DNA of 64,000 bases from assembly GCA_963755395.1 (NCBI GenBank), contig CAVWJJ010000002.1, positions 1,116,001-1,180,000 of the forward strand. The letters run 5' to 3'. The first letter of the stretch is position 1; the number at the start of each line of letters is the position of its first letter. The position numbers were made by a program, and so were the translations under genes. Source of the DNA: DAHVFK01 sp963755395. Lineage in GTDB: Bacteria; Pseudomonadota; Gammaproteobacteria; Burkholderiales; SG8-39. The notes beneath the pieces were generated by a model. The model was not told where the DNA came from. It worked only from the letters and a program-made list of their open reading frames with translations, and did no database searches. Shown in pieces: positions 33,537 through 42,037 of this stretch.

Positions 33537-34667
33537 ATGAGCGCGCGCGGCGGCAGGGCGATGCGGCTGCGCGGGCTGGTGCGCAAGGAGTTCCTGCAGA
33601 TCCTGCGCGACCCGAGCAGCATCGCGATCGCGTTCGTGCTGCCGGTCGCGCTGCTGCTCCTGTTCGGCTACGGCCTTTCGCTCGACGTGGAGCACGTGCC
33701 GATCGCGCTGGTGGTCGAGCAGCCGAGCGCCGACAGCGCCGATTTCGCGGCGTCGTTCGAGGGCTCGCGCTACTTCTCGCCGCGGCGCATGAGTGACATG
33801 GGCGCCGCCACCGAGGCGCTGCTGGCGGGCTCGGTGGACGCAATCGTGCACCTGCGCAGCGACTTCGCCGCGCGCGAGCGCAGCGCCGAGGGCGCGGCGG
33901 TGCAGGTGATCGTCAACGGCGTCGACGCCAACAACGCGCGCCTGGTCGAGGGCTACCTGGACGGCGCGCTCTCGACCTGGCTCGCGCAGCGCGCGGCGGC
34001 GCAGGGCCTCGACCCGCCGATCCCGGTGCGCATCGAGCACCGCGTCTGGTACAACCCCGACCTGCGCAGCCGCAACTTCCTGGTGCCCGGGCTGGTGGTG
34101 GTGATCATGACCCTGACCGGCGCGCTGCTGACCGCGATGGTGATGGCGCGCGAGTGGGAGCGCGGCACGATGGAGGCGCTGCTGGTCACCCCGGTGGCGG
34201 CGGGCGAGATCCTGGTCGGCAAGCTGGTGCCGTACTTCATCCTCGGCATCGGCGGCATGCTGCTGTCGGTGGCGATGGCGCGCTGGCTGTTCGGCGTGCC
34301 GCTCGCGGGCTCGTTCTGGCTGCTGCTGGCGACCTCGTCGGTGTTCCTGCTGGTGGCGCTCGGCATGGGGCTGCTGATCTCGAGCGTGGCGAAGAGCCAG
34401 TACGTCGCCGGCCAGGTGGCCCTGATCACCACCTTCCTGCCGGCGTTCCTGCTCTCCGGCATGATCTTCGAGATCGGCAACATGCCCGCGGTGGTGCGCG
34501 CGATCACGCACCTGTTCGCGGCGCGCTACTTCGTCGCCATCGTCACCACGCTGTTCCTCGCCGGCGACGTCTGGTCGGTGGTGCTGCCCAATACGCTCGC
34601 GCTCGCGCTCATGGCCCTGATCTTCCTCGGCCTGACCTGGCGCCGCGCGCGCAAGCGCCTGGAGTGA
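33537..34667 (+). CDS. ybhS: ABC-2 type permease (YbhS-like)
   Basis: This permease of about 376 residues has an N-terminal helix (SSIAIAFVLPVALLLLFGYGLSLDV), a large extracytoplasmic domain (about 50-180) and five C-terminal helices beginning FLVPGLVVVIMTLTGALLTAMV. EWERGTMEALLVTPV is the ABC-2 signature. It pairs with the second permease downstream. ATG at 33537 is in the same frame as the ATPase, so the exact start is uncertain; ATG at 33561 is another option. Confidence 0.88.
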   Translation: MSARGGRAMRLRGLVRKEFLQILRDPSSIAIAFVLPVALLLLFGYGLSLDVEHVPIALVVEQPSADSADFAASFEGSRYFSPRRMSDMGAATEALLAGSVDAIVHLRSDFAARERSAEGAAVQVIVNGVDANNARLVEGYLDGALSTWLAQRAAAQGLDPPIPVRIEHRVWYNPDLRSRNFLVPGLVVVIMTLTGALLTAMVMAREWERGTMEALLVTPVAAGEILVGKLVPYFILGIGGMLLSVAMARWLFGVPLAGSFWLLLATSSVFLLVALGMGLLISSVAKSQYVAGQVALITTFLPAFLLSGMIFEIGNMPAVVRAITHLFAARYFVAIVTTLFLAGDVWSVVLPNTLALALMALIFLGLTWRRARKRLE

Positions 34668-34672
34668 GCGCC

Positions 34673-35782
34673 ATGTGGGGACGGATCGCCGCGCTGATGA
34701 AGAAGGAGTTCCTGGCGGTGCTGAAGGACACCAGGAGCCGGCTGCTGCTGGTGCTGCCGCCGATGATCCAGCTGCTGGTATTCGGCTACGCCGCGACCTA
34801 CGACCTGAAACAGGTGCCGTACGCGATCTACAACGAGGACGGCGGCGTGCTGTCGCGCCGGCTCGAGGCGGACTTCCGCGGCACGGCGAGCTTCCGCGAG
34901 GCCGCTCGCATCCGCTCGGGCGAGCGGATCGCGCCGCTGGTCGATGGCCGCGAGGTGCTGCTGGTGATCCACATCGGGCCGCAGTTCGGGCGCGACCTCG
35001 CGAGCGGCCGGCCCGCGACGCTGCAGCTGATCGTCGACGGGCGCAATTCGAACACCGCGCTGGTCGCGGTCGGCTACGTGCGGCAGATCGTTGCGCGCTT
35101 CAGCGACGCCTGGAGCGAGTCGCAGGGGTTGGCGCGCGTCCCGGTGCGGCTCGACACGCGCGCCTGGTTCAACCCCAACCTGGAGAGCCGCTGGTTCTTT
35201 CTGCCCGGAATCATCGGCATCCTCACGCTCCTGATCACGATGCTGCTGACCGGGCTGACCGTGGCGCGCGAGCGCGAGCAGGGCACGTTCGACCAGTTGC
35301 TGGTGACGCCGCTGCGCCCGTTCGAGGTGCTGGTGGGCAAGGCGCTGCCCGGCTTCATCATCGGGCTGATAGAGGCGAGCGTGATCGCTTCGGTCGCGGT
35401 GCTGTGGTTCCGCATTCCGCTGCTCGGCAACATCGCCACGCTCTACCTCGGGCTGGCGCTGTTCCTGCTCTCGGCGGTCGGCATGGGGCTGATGATCTCG
35501 GCCCTGGCGGCGACCCAGCAGCAAGGCCTGCTCGGCGCGTTCCTGTTCATGGTCCCGGCGGTGATTCTTTCGGGCTTCGCCACTCCGATCGCCAACATGC
35601 CGGCCGCGGTGCAGCTGCTGACCTACCTCGACCCGCTGCGCTATTTCCTGGTCGTGCTGCGCAAGCTGTTCCTCGAGGGCGTGCCGGCGTCGATCCTGGT
35701 GCACGAGCTGTGGCCCATGGCGCTCATCGGGGTGGTGAGTCAGACGCTCGCGGCGTGGCTGTTCCGCGCCCGGATGTACTGA
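34673..35782 (+). CDS. ybhR: ABC-2 type permease (YbhR-like)
   Basis: This 369-residue second permease of the exporter begins MWGRIAALMKKEFLAVLKD and has one N-terminal helix (LLLVLPPMIQLLVFGYA), a periplasmic domain, and C-terminal helices from FFLPGIIGILTLLITMLLTGLTV. REREQGTFDQLLVTPLRPFEVLVGK is the ABC-2 motif. It starts five bases after the YbhS-like gene. The E. coli homologues are implicated in drug and sodium export; the cargo here is unknown. Confidence 0.9.
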   Translation: MWGRIAALMKKEFLAVLKDTRSRLLLVLPPMIQLLVFGYAATYDLKQVPYAIYNEDGGVLSRRLEADFRGTASFREAARIRSGERIAPLVDGREVLLVIHIGPQFGRDLASGRPATLQLIVDGRNSNTALVAVGYVRQIVARFSDAWSESQGLARVPVRLDTRAWFNPNLESRWFFLPGIIGILTLLITMLLTGLTVAREREQGTFDQLLVTPLRPFEVLVGKALPGFIIGLIEASVIASVAVLWFRIPLLGNIATLYLGLALFLLSAVGMGLMISALAATQQQGLLGAFLFMVPAVILSGFATPIANMPAAVQLLTYLDPLRYFLVVLRKLFLEGVPASILVHELWPMALIGVVSQTLAAWLFRARMY

Positions 35783-35791
35783 GGCTGCGCC

Positions 35792-36955
35792 GTGCATGAG
35801 CTCGTTGCCGACTGCGAACGCGAGGCGCTCGCCCTGCTGCGCGAGAATCTAGGGCCGGGCGGAATCGTGGCGGCCGGGCGCGGCGCCGCGGCGAGCCGGC
35901 GCGGCTACGACCTGGTGTTCGCGCGCGACGCGGCCGTTTGCGCCCTCGCGATGGCGCTCTCGGGCGACGCGCAGCTCGAGCGCGGCGCGGCCGCGGGGCT
36001 GGGCACGCTGGCCGAGCGCCAGGCCGACAACGGGCAGATCCCCAAGTTCGTCGACCGCGGCTCGGGCAGCGGCGACTTCTGGTACCTCGGCTGCATCGAC
36101 GCGACGCTGTGGTGGCTCGTCGCGCTGCGCTGGCTGGAGTCGCACGGCGTGCAGCGCCGCGCGCTCGCCAAGCTGGCGCCGCACGCGGCGCGCGCGCTCG
36201 CCTGGCTCCAGGCGCAGGAGCATCCGCGCATTGGCCTGCTGCAGCAGAACGAGGCGAGCGACTGGGCCGACATCATGCCGCGCTCCGGCTTCGTGCTCTA
36301 CTCGAATGCATTGTGGTACCGGGTCAAGCGGCTCTACGGCCTGGCGGGCGCGGAGGCGACGCGGCGCCACTTCAACCAGCTCTTCCTGCCGAGCGACCGC
36401 GACGTGCCGGACTACCGGCGGCTGCGCCTGCTGGCGCACTACGCGCGCCGCAAGCGAAGCTTTCCCGACCTCTACCTGAGCTTCGTCAACCTCGCCGCCG
36501 CCGGCGACGAGGGCGATGTGTTCGGCAACCTGCTCGGGGCGCTGTTCGGCCTCGCCGACGGCGCGCGCGCCGCGGCGATGCTGCGCGCGATCGCGCGCGC
36601 CCAGGCCGGCGCGCCGCACCCGGTGCGCGTCACCTGCCGGCCGATCCCGCCGGGGGACCCGCTGTGGCGGCCCTACATGAGCCGCCACCAGCAGAACTTC
36701 GAGCATCAGTACCACAACGGCGGCATCTGGCCGATGGTGGGTGGCTTCTGGGTCGCCGCGCTGGCGGCGCGCGGGATGAAGGCGAAGGCGGGGGACGAAT
36801 TGCTCAGGCTCGCCCGTGCCAACGCGGTGAATCGCTGGGAGTTCAACGAGTGGTTCCACGGCCTGACCGGCAAGCCGAGCGGCATGCCGCGCCAGTCGTG
36901 GAACGCGGCGAGCTTCCTGCTCGCGCGCCGCGCGCTCGACAAGAAGCTGTTCTAG
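35792..36955 (+). CDS. Alpha/alpha-toroid glycoside hydrolase (GH100/invertase-like)
   Basis: This 387-residue protein has repeated helix pairs of a six-hairpin toroid. The best landmarks are YDLVFARDAAVCALAMAL, the run NEASDWADIMPRSGFVLYSNALWY, and QYHNGGIWPMVGGFWVAAL, the last strongly recalling GH100 neutral/alkaline invertases (YHNGGxxWPxxGGFWV). WADIMPR and the Asp in FARDA are candidate acids. The start is GTG at 35792, ten bases after the exporter permease, so it may share that operon. Amylo-alpha-1,6-glucosidase-like enzymes are the alternative. Confidence 0.72.
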   Translation: MHELVADCEREALALLRENLGPGGIVAAGRGAAASRRGYDLVFARDAAVCALAMALSGDAQLERGAAAGLGTLAERQADNGQIPKFVDRGSGSGDFWYLGCIDATLWWLVALRWLESHGVQRRALAKLAPHAARALAWLQAQEHPRIGLLQQNEASDWADIMPRSGFVLYSNALWYRVKRLYGLAGAEATRRHFNQLFLPSDRDVPDYRRLRLLAHYARRKRSFPDLYLSFVNLAAAGDEGDVFGNLLGALFGLADGARAAAMLRAIARAQAGAPHPVRVTCRPIPPGDPLWRPYMSRHQQNFEHQYHNGGIWPMVGGFWVAALAARGMKAKAGDELLRLARANAVNRWEFNEWFHGLTGKPSGMPRQSWNAASFLLARRALDKKLF

Positions 36956-37668
36956 AGCCCGAGGTAGGCCTGGCGCACGCGGTCGTCGTGCAAGAGCGCG
37001 CTGCCCGCGCCGGACATGACGATGCCGCCGTTCTCGAGCACGTAGGCGTGCTGCGAGAGCTTGAGCGAGAGCGCGACGTTCTGCTCCACCAGCAGGATGG
37101 TAAGCCCCCTCGCGTGCAGCATGCGGATGGTGCGGAACACCTCCTGCACCACGGTGGGCGCCAGGCCGAGCGAGGGCTCGTCGAACATGATCAGCTCGGG
37201 CTGGCCCATCAGGCAGCGGCCGATGGCGAGCATCTGCTGCTCGCCGCCGGAGAGCGTGCCGGCGAGCTGGCCGTGACGCTCCGCGAGGCGCGGAAACAAC
37301 GCGTACACCTCGTCGAGAGTGCGCGCGGCATGGCTGCGCGCGCGCGGCAGCAGGCCGCCCATCGCCAGGTTCTCCGCCACCGTGAGCGAGGGAAACACCT
37401 GCCGCCCCTCCGCCACCTGGCCGATCCCGAGGTTGCAGATCTGATGCGACTGCAGTCTCGTGATGTCCGTTTGTCCGAACAGGACCTTCCCGGAGCGAGC
37501 CCGCTCGATGCCGGCGATGGCGCGGATGAGCGATGTCTTGCCGGCGCCGTTGGCGCCGACGATGGCCACGATTTCGCCCTGCGGCACCTCGAGCGAGACG
37601 CCCGCGAGCGCCTGCGCGTCGCCGTAGAACACGTCGAGCGCCCGCACCGAAAGCAGCGGCGCGCTCAT
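36952..37668 (-). CDS. livF: Branched-chain amino acid-type ABC transporter ATPase LivF
   Basis: This 238-residue ATPase has Walker A GANGAGKTSLIRAI, a family-specific GQVAEGRQVFPSLTVAENL, signature LSGGEQQMLAIGRCLM and Walker B LIMFDEPSLGLAP. It is the last gene of a Liv-type importer on the minus strand. Start at 37668 (MSAPLLSVRALDVFYGDAQAL) overlaps the livG stop. In this context the cargo is probably an aromatic or carboxylic acid rather than leucine. Confidence 0.93.
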   Translation of the reverse strand: MSAPLLSVRALDVFYGDAQALAGVSLEVPQGEIVAIVGANGAGKTSLIRAIAGIERARSGKVLFGQTDITRLQSHQICNLGIGQVAEGRQVFPSLTVAENLAMGGLLPRARSHAARTLDEVYALFPRLAERHGQLAGTLSGGEQQMLAIGRCLMGQPELIMFDEPSLGLAPTVVQEVFRTIRMLHARGLTILLVEQNVALSLKLSQHAYVLENGGIVMSGAGSALLHDDRVRQAYLGL

Positions 37669-38387
37669 ACCTCGGTCTCCTCGCCCAGGTAGCACTCGAG
37701 CACCGCGGGGTCGCGCACCACGTCCTCCGGCGCGCCATGGGCGATGATCTCGCCGTGGTGCAGCACCACGACCTGCCGCGCGAGCGCCATCACCGCGCGC
37801 ATCACGTGCTCGATGAGAAGGATCGTGAGGCCGCCGCGGTTGAGCTCGCGGAACACTTCGACCATCTGGTCGCACTCGGTGGGGCGCAGCCCTGCCATCA
37901 CCTCGTCCAGCAGCAGCAGGCGCGGGCCGGTGGCGAGCGCGCGCGCGACCTCCAGCCGCTTGCGATCGGGCAGCGTGAGCGAGGAAGCGGGCAGATCCTT
38001 CTTTGCGCCAAGGTTCATTCTTTCCAGGATCTCCAGCGCGAGGCGGCGGGCCTGCGGCACGCGCCGCTCGCGATGCAGCGCGCCGACGATCACGTTGTCG
38101 AGCACCGACAGGCCGGCGAAGGGCTTGACCACCTGGAAGGTGCGGCCCACGCCTGCGGCGCAGACCTGGTCGGGACGCAGGCGGTCGATCCTGCGCCCGG
38201 CGAAAACGATCTCGCCCGCGTCGGGCGAGTACACCCCCGCGGCCATGTTGAAGATGGTGGTCTTGCCCGCGCCGTTCGGCCCGATCAGCGCCACCAGCCC
38301 GCTCTCGGCGACCTCGAACGAGGCGCGCGTCACCGCGCGCAGGCCGCGGAACGACTTCGACAGCGAGCGGATCTCGAGCAGCGCCAC
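37665..38387 (-). CDS. livG: Liv-type ABC transporter ATPase LivG
   Basis: This 240-residue ATPase starts (GTG) MALLEIRSLSKSFRGLRAV, with Walker A GPNGAGKTTIFNMA, the LivG-typical GVGRTFQVVKPFAGLSVLDNV, a degenerate signature (SSLTLPDRKRLEVARAL) where LSGGQ would stand, and Walker B LLLLDEVMAGLRP. The signature variation is common in LivG proteins. It pairs with LivF. Confidence 0.93.
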   Translation of the reverse strand: MALLEIRSLSKSFRGLRAVTRASFEVAESGLVALIGPNGAGKTTIFNMAAGVYSPDAGEIVFAGRRIDRLRPDQVCAAGVGRTFQVVKPFAGLSVLDNVIVGALHRERRVPQARRLALEILERMNLGAKKDLPASSLTLPDRKRLEVARALATGPRLLLLDEVMAGLRPTECDQMVEVFRELNRGGLTILLIEHVMRAVMALARQVVVLHHGEIIAHGAPEDVVRDPAVLECYLGEETEV

Positions 38388-38388
38388 G

Positions 38389-39360
38389 TCAGGCCTTGCG
38401 CCCCAGGCCGAGCCGCTTCGCCAGCGGCGGCCAGATGCCGTTCGGCAGGAACATCACCACCAGCAGCAGTATGACGCCGTAGAACACCTGCTTCACGCCC
38501 GGGATGTCCCAGCCCATCGCGCTCACCAGGTTGTTGAGGGAGTCCGCCAGCGTGGTGAGCAGCGCCGCGCCGAGGATCGGGCCGAACAGGGTTCCCACGC
38601 CGCCCACGATCGGGCCGAGGATGATCTCGATCGACTGGCTGATGTGGAAGATCTGTTCCGGGAACAGGTTGTTGTAGTAGAACGCGAAGAACACGCCGGC
38701 GAGCGAGGTCATCGCGGCGCTGATCGCGACCGCCAGCAGTTTCCAGCGGAAGGTGTTGATGCCGAGCGCGCGCGCGGCGTCCTCGTCCTCGCGGATCGCC
38801 TGCCAGTAGTAGCCGGCGCGGCTGCGCAGCAGCCAGGCGCAGAGCGCGAACGCGCCCGCGGCGAGCGCCAGCATCACGTAGTAGAACATGGTCGGCGTGC
38901 CGCGCAGGTTGGCGAGGTCGATGCTGGTGCGCTGCCCGACCTTGAGGAACAGCCCGCCCGGGCCGCCGAGCCAGCCGATGTGGTCGAAGCCGATGCGGGT
39001 GAACTCGGCGAAGGCGATGGTGAGCAGCGCGAAATACACGCCCGAGATGCCGAAGCGGAAGGCGAGCAGGCCAATCGCCGTGCCAGCGGCCACGCACAGC
39101 GCCATGGCGAGCCAGACACCGGCCCAGGGACCGATGCCGAACTTCACGAACAGGGCAGCGGCGGCATAGGCGCCGAGCCCGACGAACAGCGAGTGCCCGA
39201 GCGAGAGCTGCCCGGCGAAGCCCATCATCACGTTCCAGGCCTGTCCGGTGAAGGCGAAATACAGCGCCAGCGTCGCGACCGACAGGACGTAGTTGCCCGC
39301 CATGTAGGGCAGCGCGCTCAGGACCGCGGCCAGCGCGCCCAGCAACAACCGGGCCCTCAC
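38389..39360 (-). CDS. livM: Liv-type ABC transporter permease LivM
   Basis: This 323-residue permease has about eight to ten hydrophobic helices. MMGFAGQLSLGHSLFVGLGAYAAA is the LivM landmark, and the segment REDEDAARALGINTFRWKLLA is the cytoplasmic coupling loop. GTG at 39360 overlaps the livH stop (GTGA). The C-terminal region (PNGIWPPLAKRLGLGRKA) is typical. Confidence 0.92.
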   Translation of the reverse strand: MRARLLLGALAAVLSALPYMAGNYVLSVATLALYFAFTGQAWNVMMGFAGQLSLGHSLFVGLGAYAAAALFVKFGIGPWAGVWLAMALCVAAGTAIGLLAFRFGISGVYFALLTIAFAEFTRIGFDHIGWLGGPGGLFLKVGQRTSIDLANLRGTPTMFYYVMLALAAGAFALCAWLLRSRAGYYWQAIREDEDAARALGINTFRWKLLAVAISAAMTSLAGVFFAFYYNNLFPEQIFHISQSIEIILGPIVGGVGTLFGPILGAALLTTLADSLNNLVSAMGWDIPGVKQVFYGVILLLVVMFLPNGIWPPLAKRLGLGRKA

Positions 39361-40226
39361 GCCTTCCTCCCAAGCAGCCCCTGCGGGCGGAACAGCAGCA
39401 CCACGATCAGCAGCGCGAAGCTGATCATGCTCTTGGCCGAAGGGTCGATGAACAGTCCCGCCAGCGCCTCGGAAACACCGATCAGGACGCCGCCCAGCAG
39501 CGCGCCCGGCATCGAGCCCAGGCCGCCCACGATCACGATCACGAAGCCGAGCAGGGTGTAGCTCGGCCCGACCGAAGGCGCGACCTCGACCAGCAGCGTC
39601 ATCATGCAGCCGGCGACCGCCACGCAGGCAGCGCCGAGGCCGAAGGTGAGGGCATACAGGTGCTTGACGTCGAGCCCGACGATTTGCGCGCCAAGGTGGT
39701 TGTCGGCGCAGGCGCGAATCGCGGTGCCGGTGCGCGAGAAGCGGAAGAACGCGAATAGCCCTGCGGTGGTGGCGAGCGCGCTCAGCGCGGCGTACACGCG
39801 CGCCTTGTCGACGATGATCTGGCCGATCGCCCAGGAGTCGAGCTGGTAGTCGGTCTGCACGTTGCGCGCGTCGGGTCCGAACACCATCAGCATGACGTTG
39901 GTGAGGATCGTCGCCACCGCCACCAGCAGGATGAACTGCGAGTGCTCAGGCCGCGTGATGAACGGGTTGATCAGCCCGGCCTGCAGCGCGTAGCCGAGGG
40001 CGAAGAACAGCGCCGCCACCGGCAGCGCGGCAAGAATCGGGTCAAGCTTGAAGGCGCCGAACAGCAGCACCGCGGCGTACATGGCGATGGTCATCATCTC
40101 GCCGTGCGCGAAGTTGACCACCCGCACCACGCCGAAGATGACCGACAGGCCGAGCGCCATCAGGCCGTAGACGAGCCCGGTGAGCACGCCTGCGATGACG
40201 ACGTTGGCGACCAGGGTGGCGGACAT
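39357..40226 (-). CDS. livH: Liv-type ABC transporter permease LivH
   Basis: This 289-residue permease starts VVIAGVLTGLVYGLMALGLSVIFGVVRVVNFAHGEM, the LivH signature, and has a C-terminal GGLGSMPGALLGGVLIGVSEAL. It lies just downstream of an intrinsic terminator that follows the binding-protein gene, so its transcription probably depends on partial readthrough. Confidence 0.93.
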   Translation of the reverse strand: MSATLVANVVIAGVLTGLVYGLMALGLSVIFGVVRVVNFAHGEMMTIAMYAAVLLFGAFKLDPILAALPVAALFFALGYALQAGLINPFITRPEHSQFILLVAVATILTNVMLMVFGPDARNVQTDYQLDSWAIGQIIVDKARVYAALSALATTAGLFAFFRFSRTGTAIRACADNHLGAQIVGLDVKHLYALTFGLGAACVAVAGCMMTLLVEVAPSVGPSYTLLGFVIVIVGGLGSMPGALLGGVLIGVSEALAGLFIDPSAKSMISFALLIVVLLFRPQGLLGRKA

Positions 40227-40229
40227 GCG

Positions 40230-40254
40230 AAAAAAAGGCCGGCGCTCGCCGGCC
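40230..40254 (-). terminator. Intrinsic terminator between binding-protein gene and livH
   Basis: Read on the minus strand: GGCCGGC, loop GAGC, GCCGGCC, then seven T (the A-run 40230-40236 on the plus strand). The stem is seven perfect G/C pairs. It lies between the stop of the substrate-binding protein (40275) and the livH start (40226), so it would let the binding protein be made in excess over the membrane components. Confidence 0.85.
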
Positions 40255-40274
40255 TTCTCCTCAGGCGCGCGCGC

Positions 40275-41495
40275 TCAGGACCCCTTGTACTCGGGCCAGG
40301 GGAACACCGGCTTCGCCTCGGCGGCGTACTCGGGCAGCACGACCCGCGGCGTGCCGTCCAGGATCTGGACGCAGGCGGACTGGTTGCCCTCGACCTGGCC
40401 CTTGGGATTGAACTTGATCGGTCCGCCGAGCATCACGCGCTTTTCAATGTCGGTGGCGCGGATCGCGTCGGCAAGCGCCTTCGGGTCGGTGCTGCCGGCG
40501 CGCCTGAAGGCGTCGGCGGCGATCATGATCGCCTCGAAGGTGTAGCCGATGTTGAGGCCGTGGTAGACGAACTTCTCGCCGGGGTTGCGCTTGCGGAACG
40601 CTTCCTCGACGATGCCGGTCAGCGCGCCCTTGGGGTTGTACCAGGGCGGGTTGTCGATGCAGAAGTCCGCGTACTTGCCGAGCGATTTGGCGAACTGCTC
40701 CTCGTAGATGCCCGGCGAGCCGGGGTCGATCACGCCCATCGGGTGCCAGCGCTGCTTCACCATCTCGCGGCGCAGCACGATCGAATCGTTGAGCCTGCAC
40801 ACCAAGAGCAGAAAATCTGCGTTGGCCGCCTTGGCCTTGGACACCTCGACCGAGAGGTCCTTGGCCGCCGGGTCGTAGGCGATGGTATCGACGATCTTGA
40901 ACGGCAGCTGCGTCAGGTGCGGCATCAGCGCGTTGATGCCGCGCGTCATGGCCTGGCCGAAGGTGTCGTTGACGTGCATGTAGACCGCCGTGCGCGCCAC
41001 GACGTGGGTGGCCTGCAACAGGTCGCCAATCAGCGACAGGCCGTTCTTGACCAGCTCGCCCGCGGTCGGGAAGTTGCGGAACACGAACTTGTATCCCTGC
41101 TCGGTGATCTGCGGCGCGGCGGCGATGTTGACCACCAGCGGCACGCCGCGCTGCTCGGCGACCTGGGCGATTGCCGCGGTCTGCCCCGAGTCGAACGCGC
41201 CGACCAGAACGTGCGCGCCCTCCTGGATCAGGCGCTCGGCGCGGGTGCGCGCGGTGTTGACGTTCGATTCGGTATCGGCGTTCATGATCTCGATGTCGAC
41301 CCCGAGCATCGACTTGAGCACCGCCGGGGCGAGGTCGGCGCCGAGCTGGCAGGACTGGCCGATCAGGGCCTCGTAGCTCGAGCGCGGCAGCAGCACGCCG
41401 ACCTTGAGCTTGCCGGCCGCGCGCGCGATGCCGAAGGGCGAAAGCGCGGCAGCTCCGGCCACGACGACGTTTCTGTTGAAAGTTCTGCGGTCCAT
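40275..41495 (-). CDS. Liv-type ABC transporter substrate-binding protein
   Basis: This 406-residue type I periplasmic binding protein (Peripla_BP_6) has an N-terminus DRRTFNRNVVVAGAAALSPFGIARA that looks like a twin-arginine signal. GKLKVGVLLPRSSYEALIGQ starts the first lobe, HVLVGAFDSGQTAAIAQVAEQRGVPLVV is typical of LivK-like proteins, and the hinge and second lobe follow. A strong AGGAGGAG site precedes the ATG. Expression starts from the MarR-associated promoter at 41524-41552. The ligand is probably an aromatic acid, given the neighbours. Confidence 0.91.
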   Translation of the reverse strand: MDRRTFNRNVVVAGAAALSPFGIARAAGKLKVGVLLPRSSYEALIGQSCQLGADLAPAVLKSMLGVDIEIMNADTESNVNTARTRAERLIQEGAHVLVGAFDSGQTAAIAQVAEQRGVPLVVNIAAAPQITEQGYKFVFRNFPTAGELVKNGLSLIGDLLQATHVVARTAVYMHVNDTFGQAMTRGINALMPHLTQLPFKIVDTIAYDPAAKDLSVEVSKAKAANADFLLLVCRLNDSIVLRREMVKQRWHPMGVIDPGSPGIYEEQFAKSLGKYADFCIDNPPWYNPKGALTGIVEEAFRKRNPGEKFVYHGLNIGYTFEAIMIAADAFRRAGSTDPKALADAIRATDIEKRVMLGGPIKFNPKGQVEGNQSACVQILDGTPRVVLPEYAAEAKPVFPWPEYKGS

Positions 41496-41523
41496 ATCTC
41501 CTCCTCCTGGATTGCGCGGGAAT

Positions 41524-41552
41524 GTTATAGACCATTACAATCTGACGGTCAA
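41524..41552 (-). promoter_or_regulatory. Promoter of the Liv importer operon with MarR operator-like sequence
   Basis: On the minus strand, TTGACC (41552-41547), 17 bases, TATAAC (41529-41524) forms a near-consensus sigma-70 promoter. The spacer contains GATTGTAATG, and the promoter overlaps a partial palindrome GAATGT...ACAATC (41520-41542). The same arrangement occurs before the feruloyl-CoA synthase gene at 45844-45876. The marR start codon overlaps the -35 box, so a repressor bound here would control both directions. Confidence 0.8.
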
Positions 41553-42037
41553 TGACGAAGCGGCCCCCATCGCCCCACCGCCCGCGCGCCCTGGCGCCGA
41601 TCTCGCGCGTGGCGGGGCTCGACTACGGGGTGCTGGACGAGCTGCTGGGCTACTCGCTGCGCCGCGCGCAGGTGGCGATGTTCCTCGCCTTCCACTCCGC
41701 GACCAAGGGCCAGCACATCACGCCGCCGCGCTTCACCGCGCTGGTGGTCGTCGGCGCCAATGCCGGCATCAGCCAGTCGACGCTCGGCGCGGTGCTGGGC
41801 ATCGCGCGCTCGGGCGCGATGCTGCTGACCGACTGGATGGTCGGGCGCGGCCTGGTCGAGCGCCGCCGGCGCCCGAACGACGGCCGCGCCTGGGGCCTGC
41901 ACCTGACGCCGCGCGGCGCGCAGGCGCTCGACAAGATGCAGGCCGCGGTGCTGGCGGAGGACCGCCGCCGCGGCGCCAAGCTGAGCGCCGCCGAGCGGCG
42001 CGAGCTGCTGCGCCTGCTGGAGAAGCTCGCCGGCTAG
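41552..42037 (+). CDS. MarR-family transcriptional regulator
   Basis: This 161-residue winged-helix repressor contains FTALVVVGANAGISQSTLGAVLGIARSGAMLLTDWMVGRGLVERRRRPNDGRAWGLHLTPRG, which spans the recognition helix and wing (DGRAW in place of the usual DRR). It lies between two operons whose promoters share one operator-like sequence. Relatives near feruloyl/p-coumaroyl-CoA genes are repressors released by the hydroxycinnamoyl-CoA thioester, and that is the likely inducer class here. The ATG at 41552 lacks a clear Shine-Dalgarno sequence. The C-terminus overlaps the convergent SDR gene. Confidence 0.9.
   Translation: MTKRPPSPHRPRALAPISRVAGLDYGVLDELLGYSLRRAQVAMFLAFHSATKGQHITPPRFTALVVVGANAGISQSTLGAVLGIARSGAMLLTDWMVGRGLVERRRRPNDGRAWGLHLTPRGAQALDKMQAAVLAEDRRRGAKLSAAERRELLRLLEKLAG

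Noticed and set aside
31786..34667. A true three-domain ATPase-ATPase-permease fusion
   Set aside because: The gene already has two sequence-error-like breaks and a canonical ATGA overlap in another frame, so an undetected third indel is more likely.
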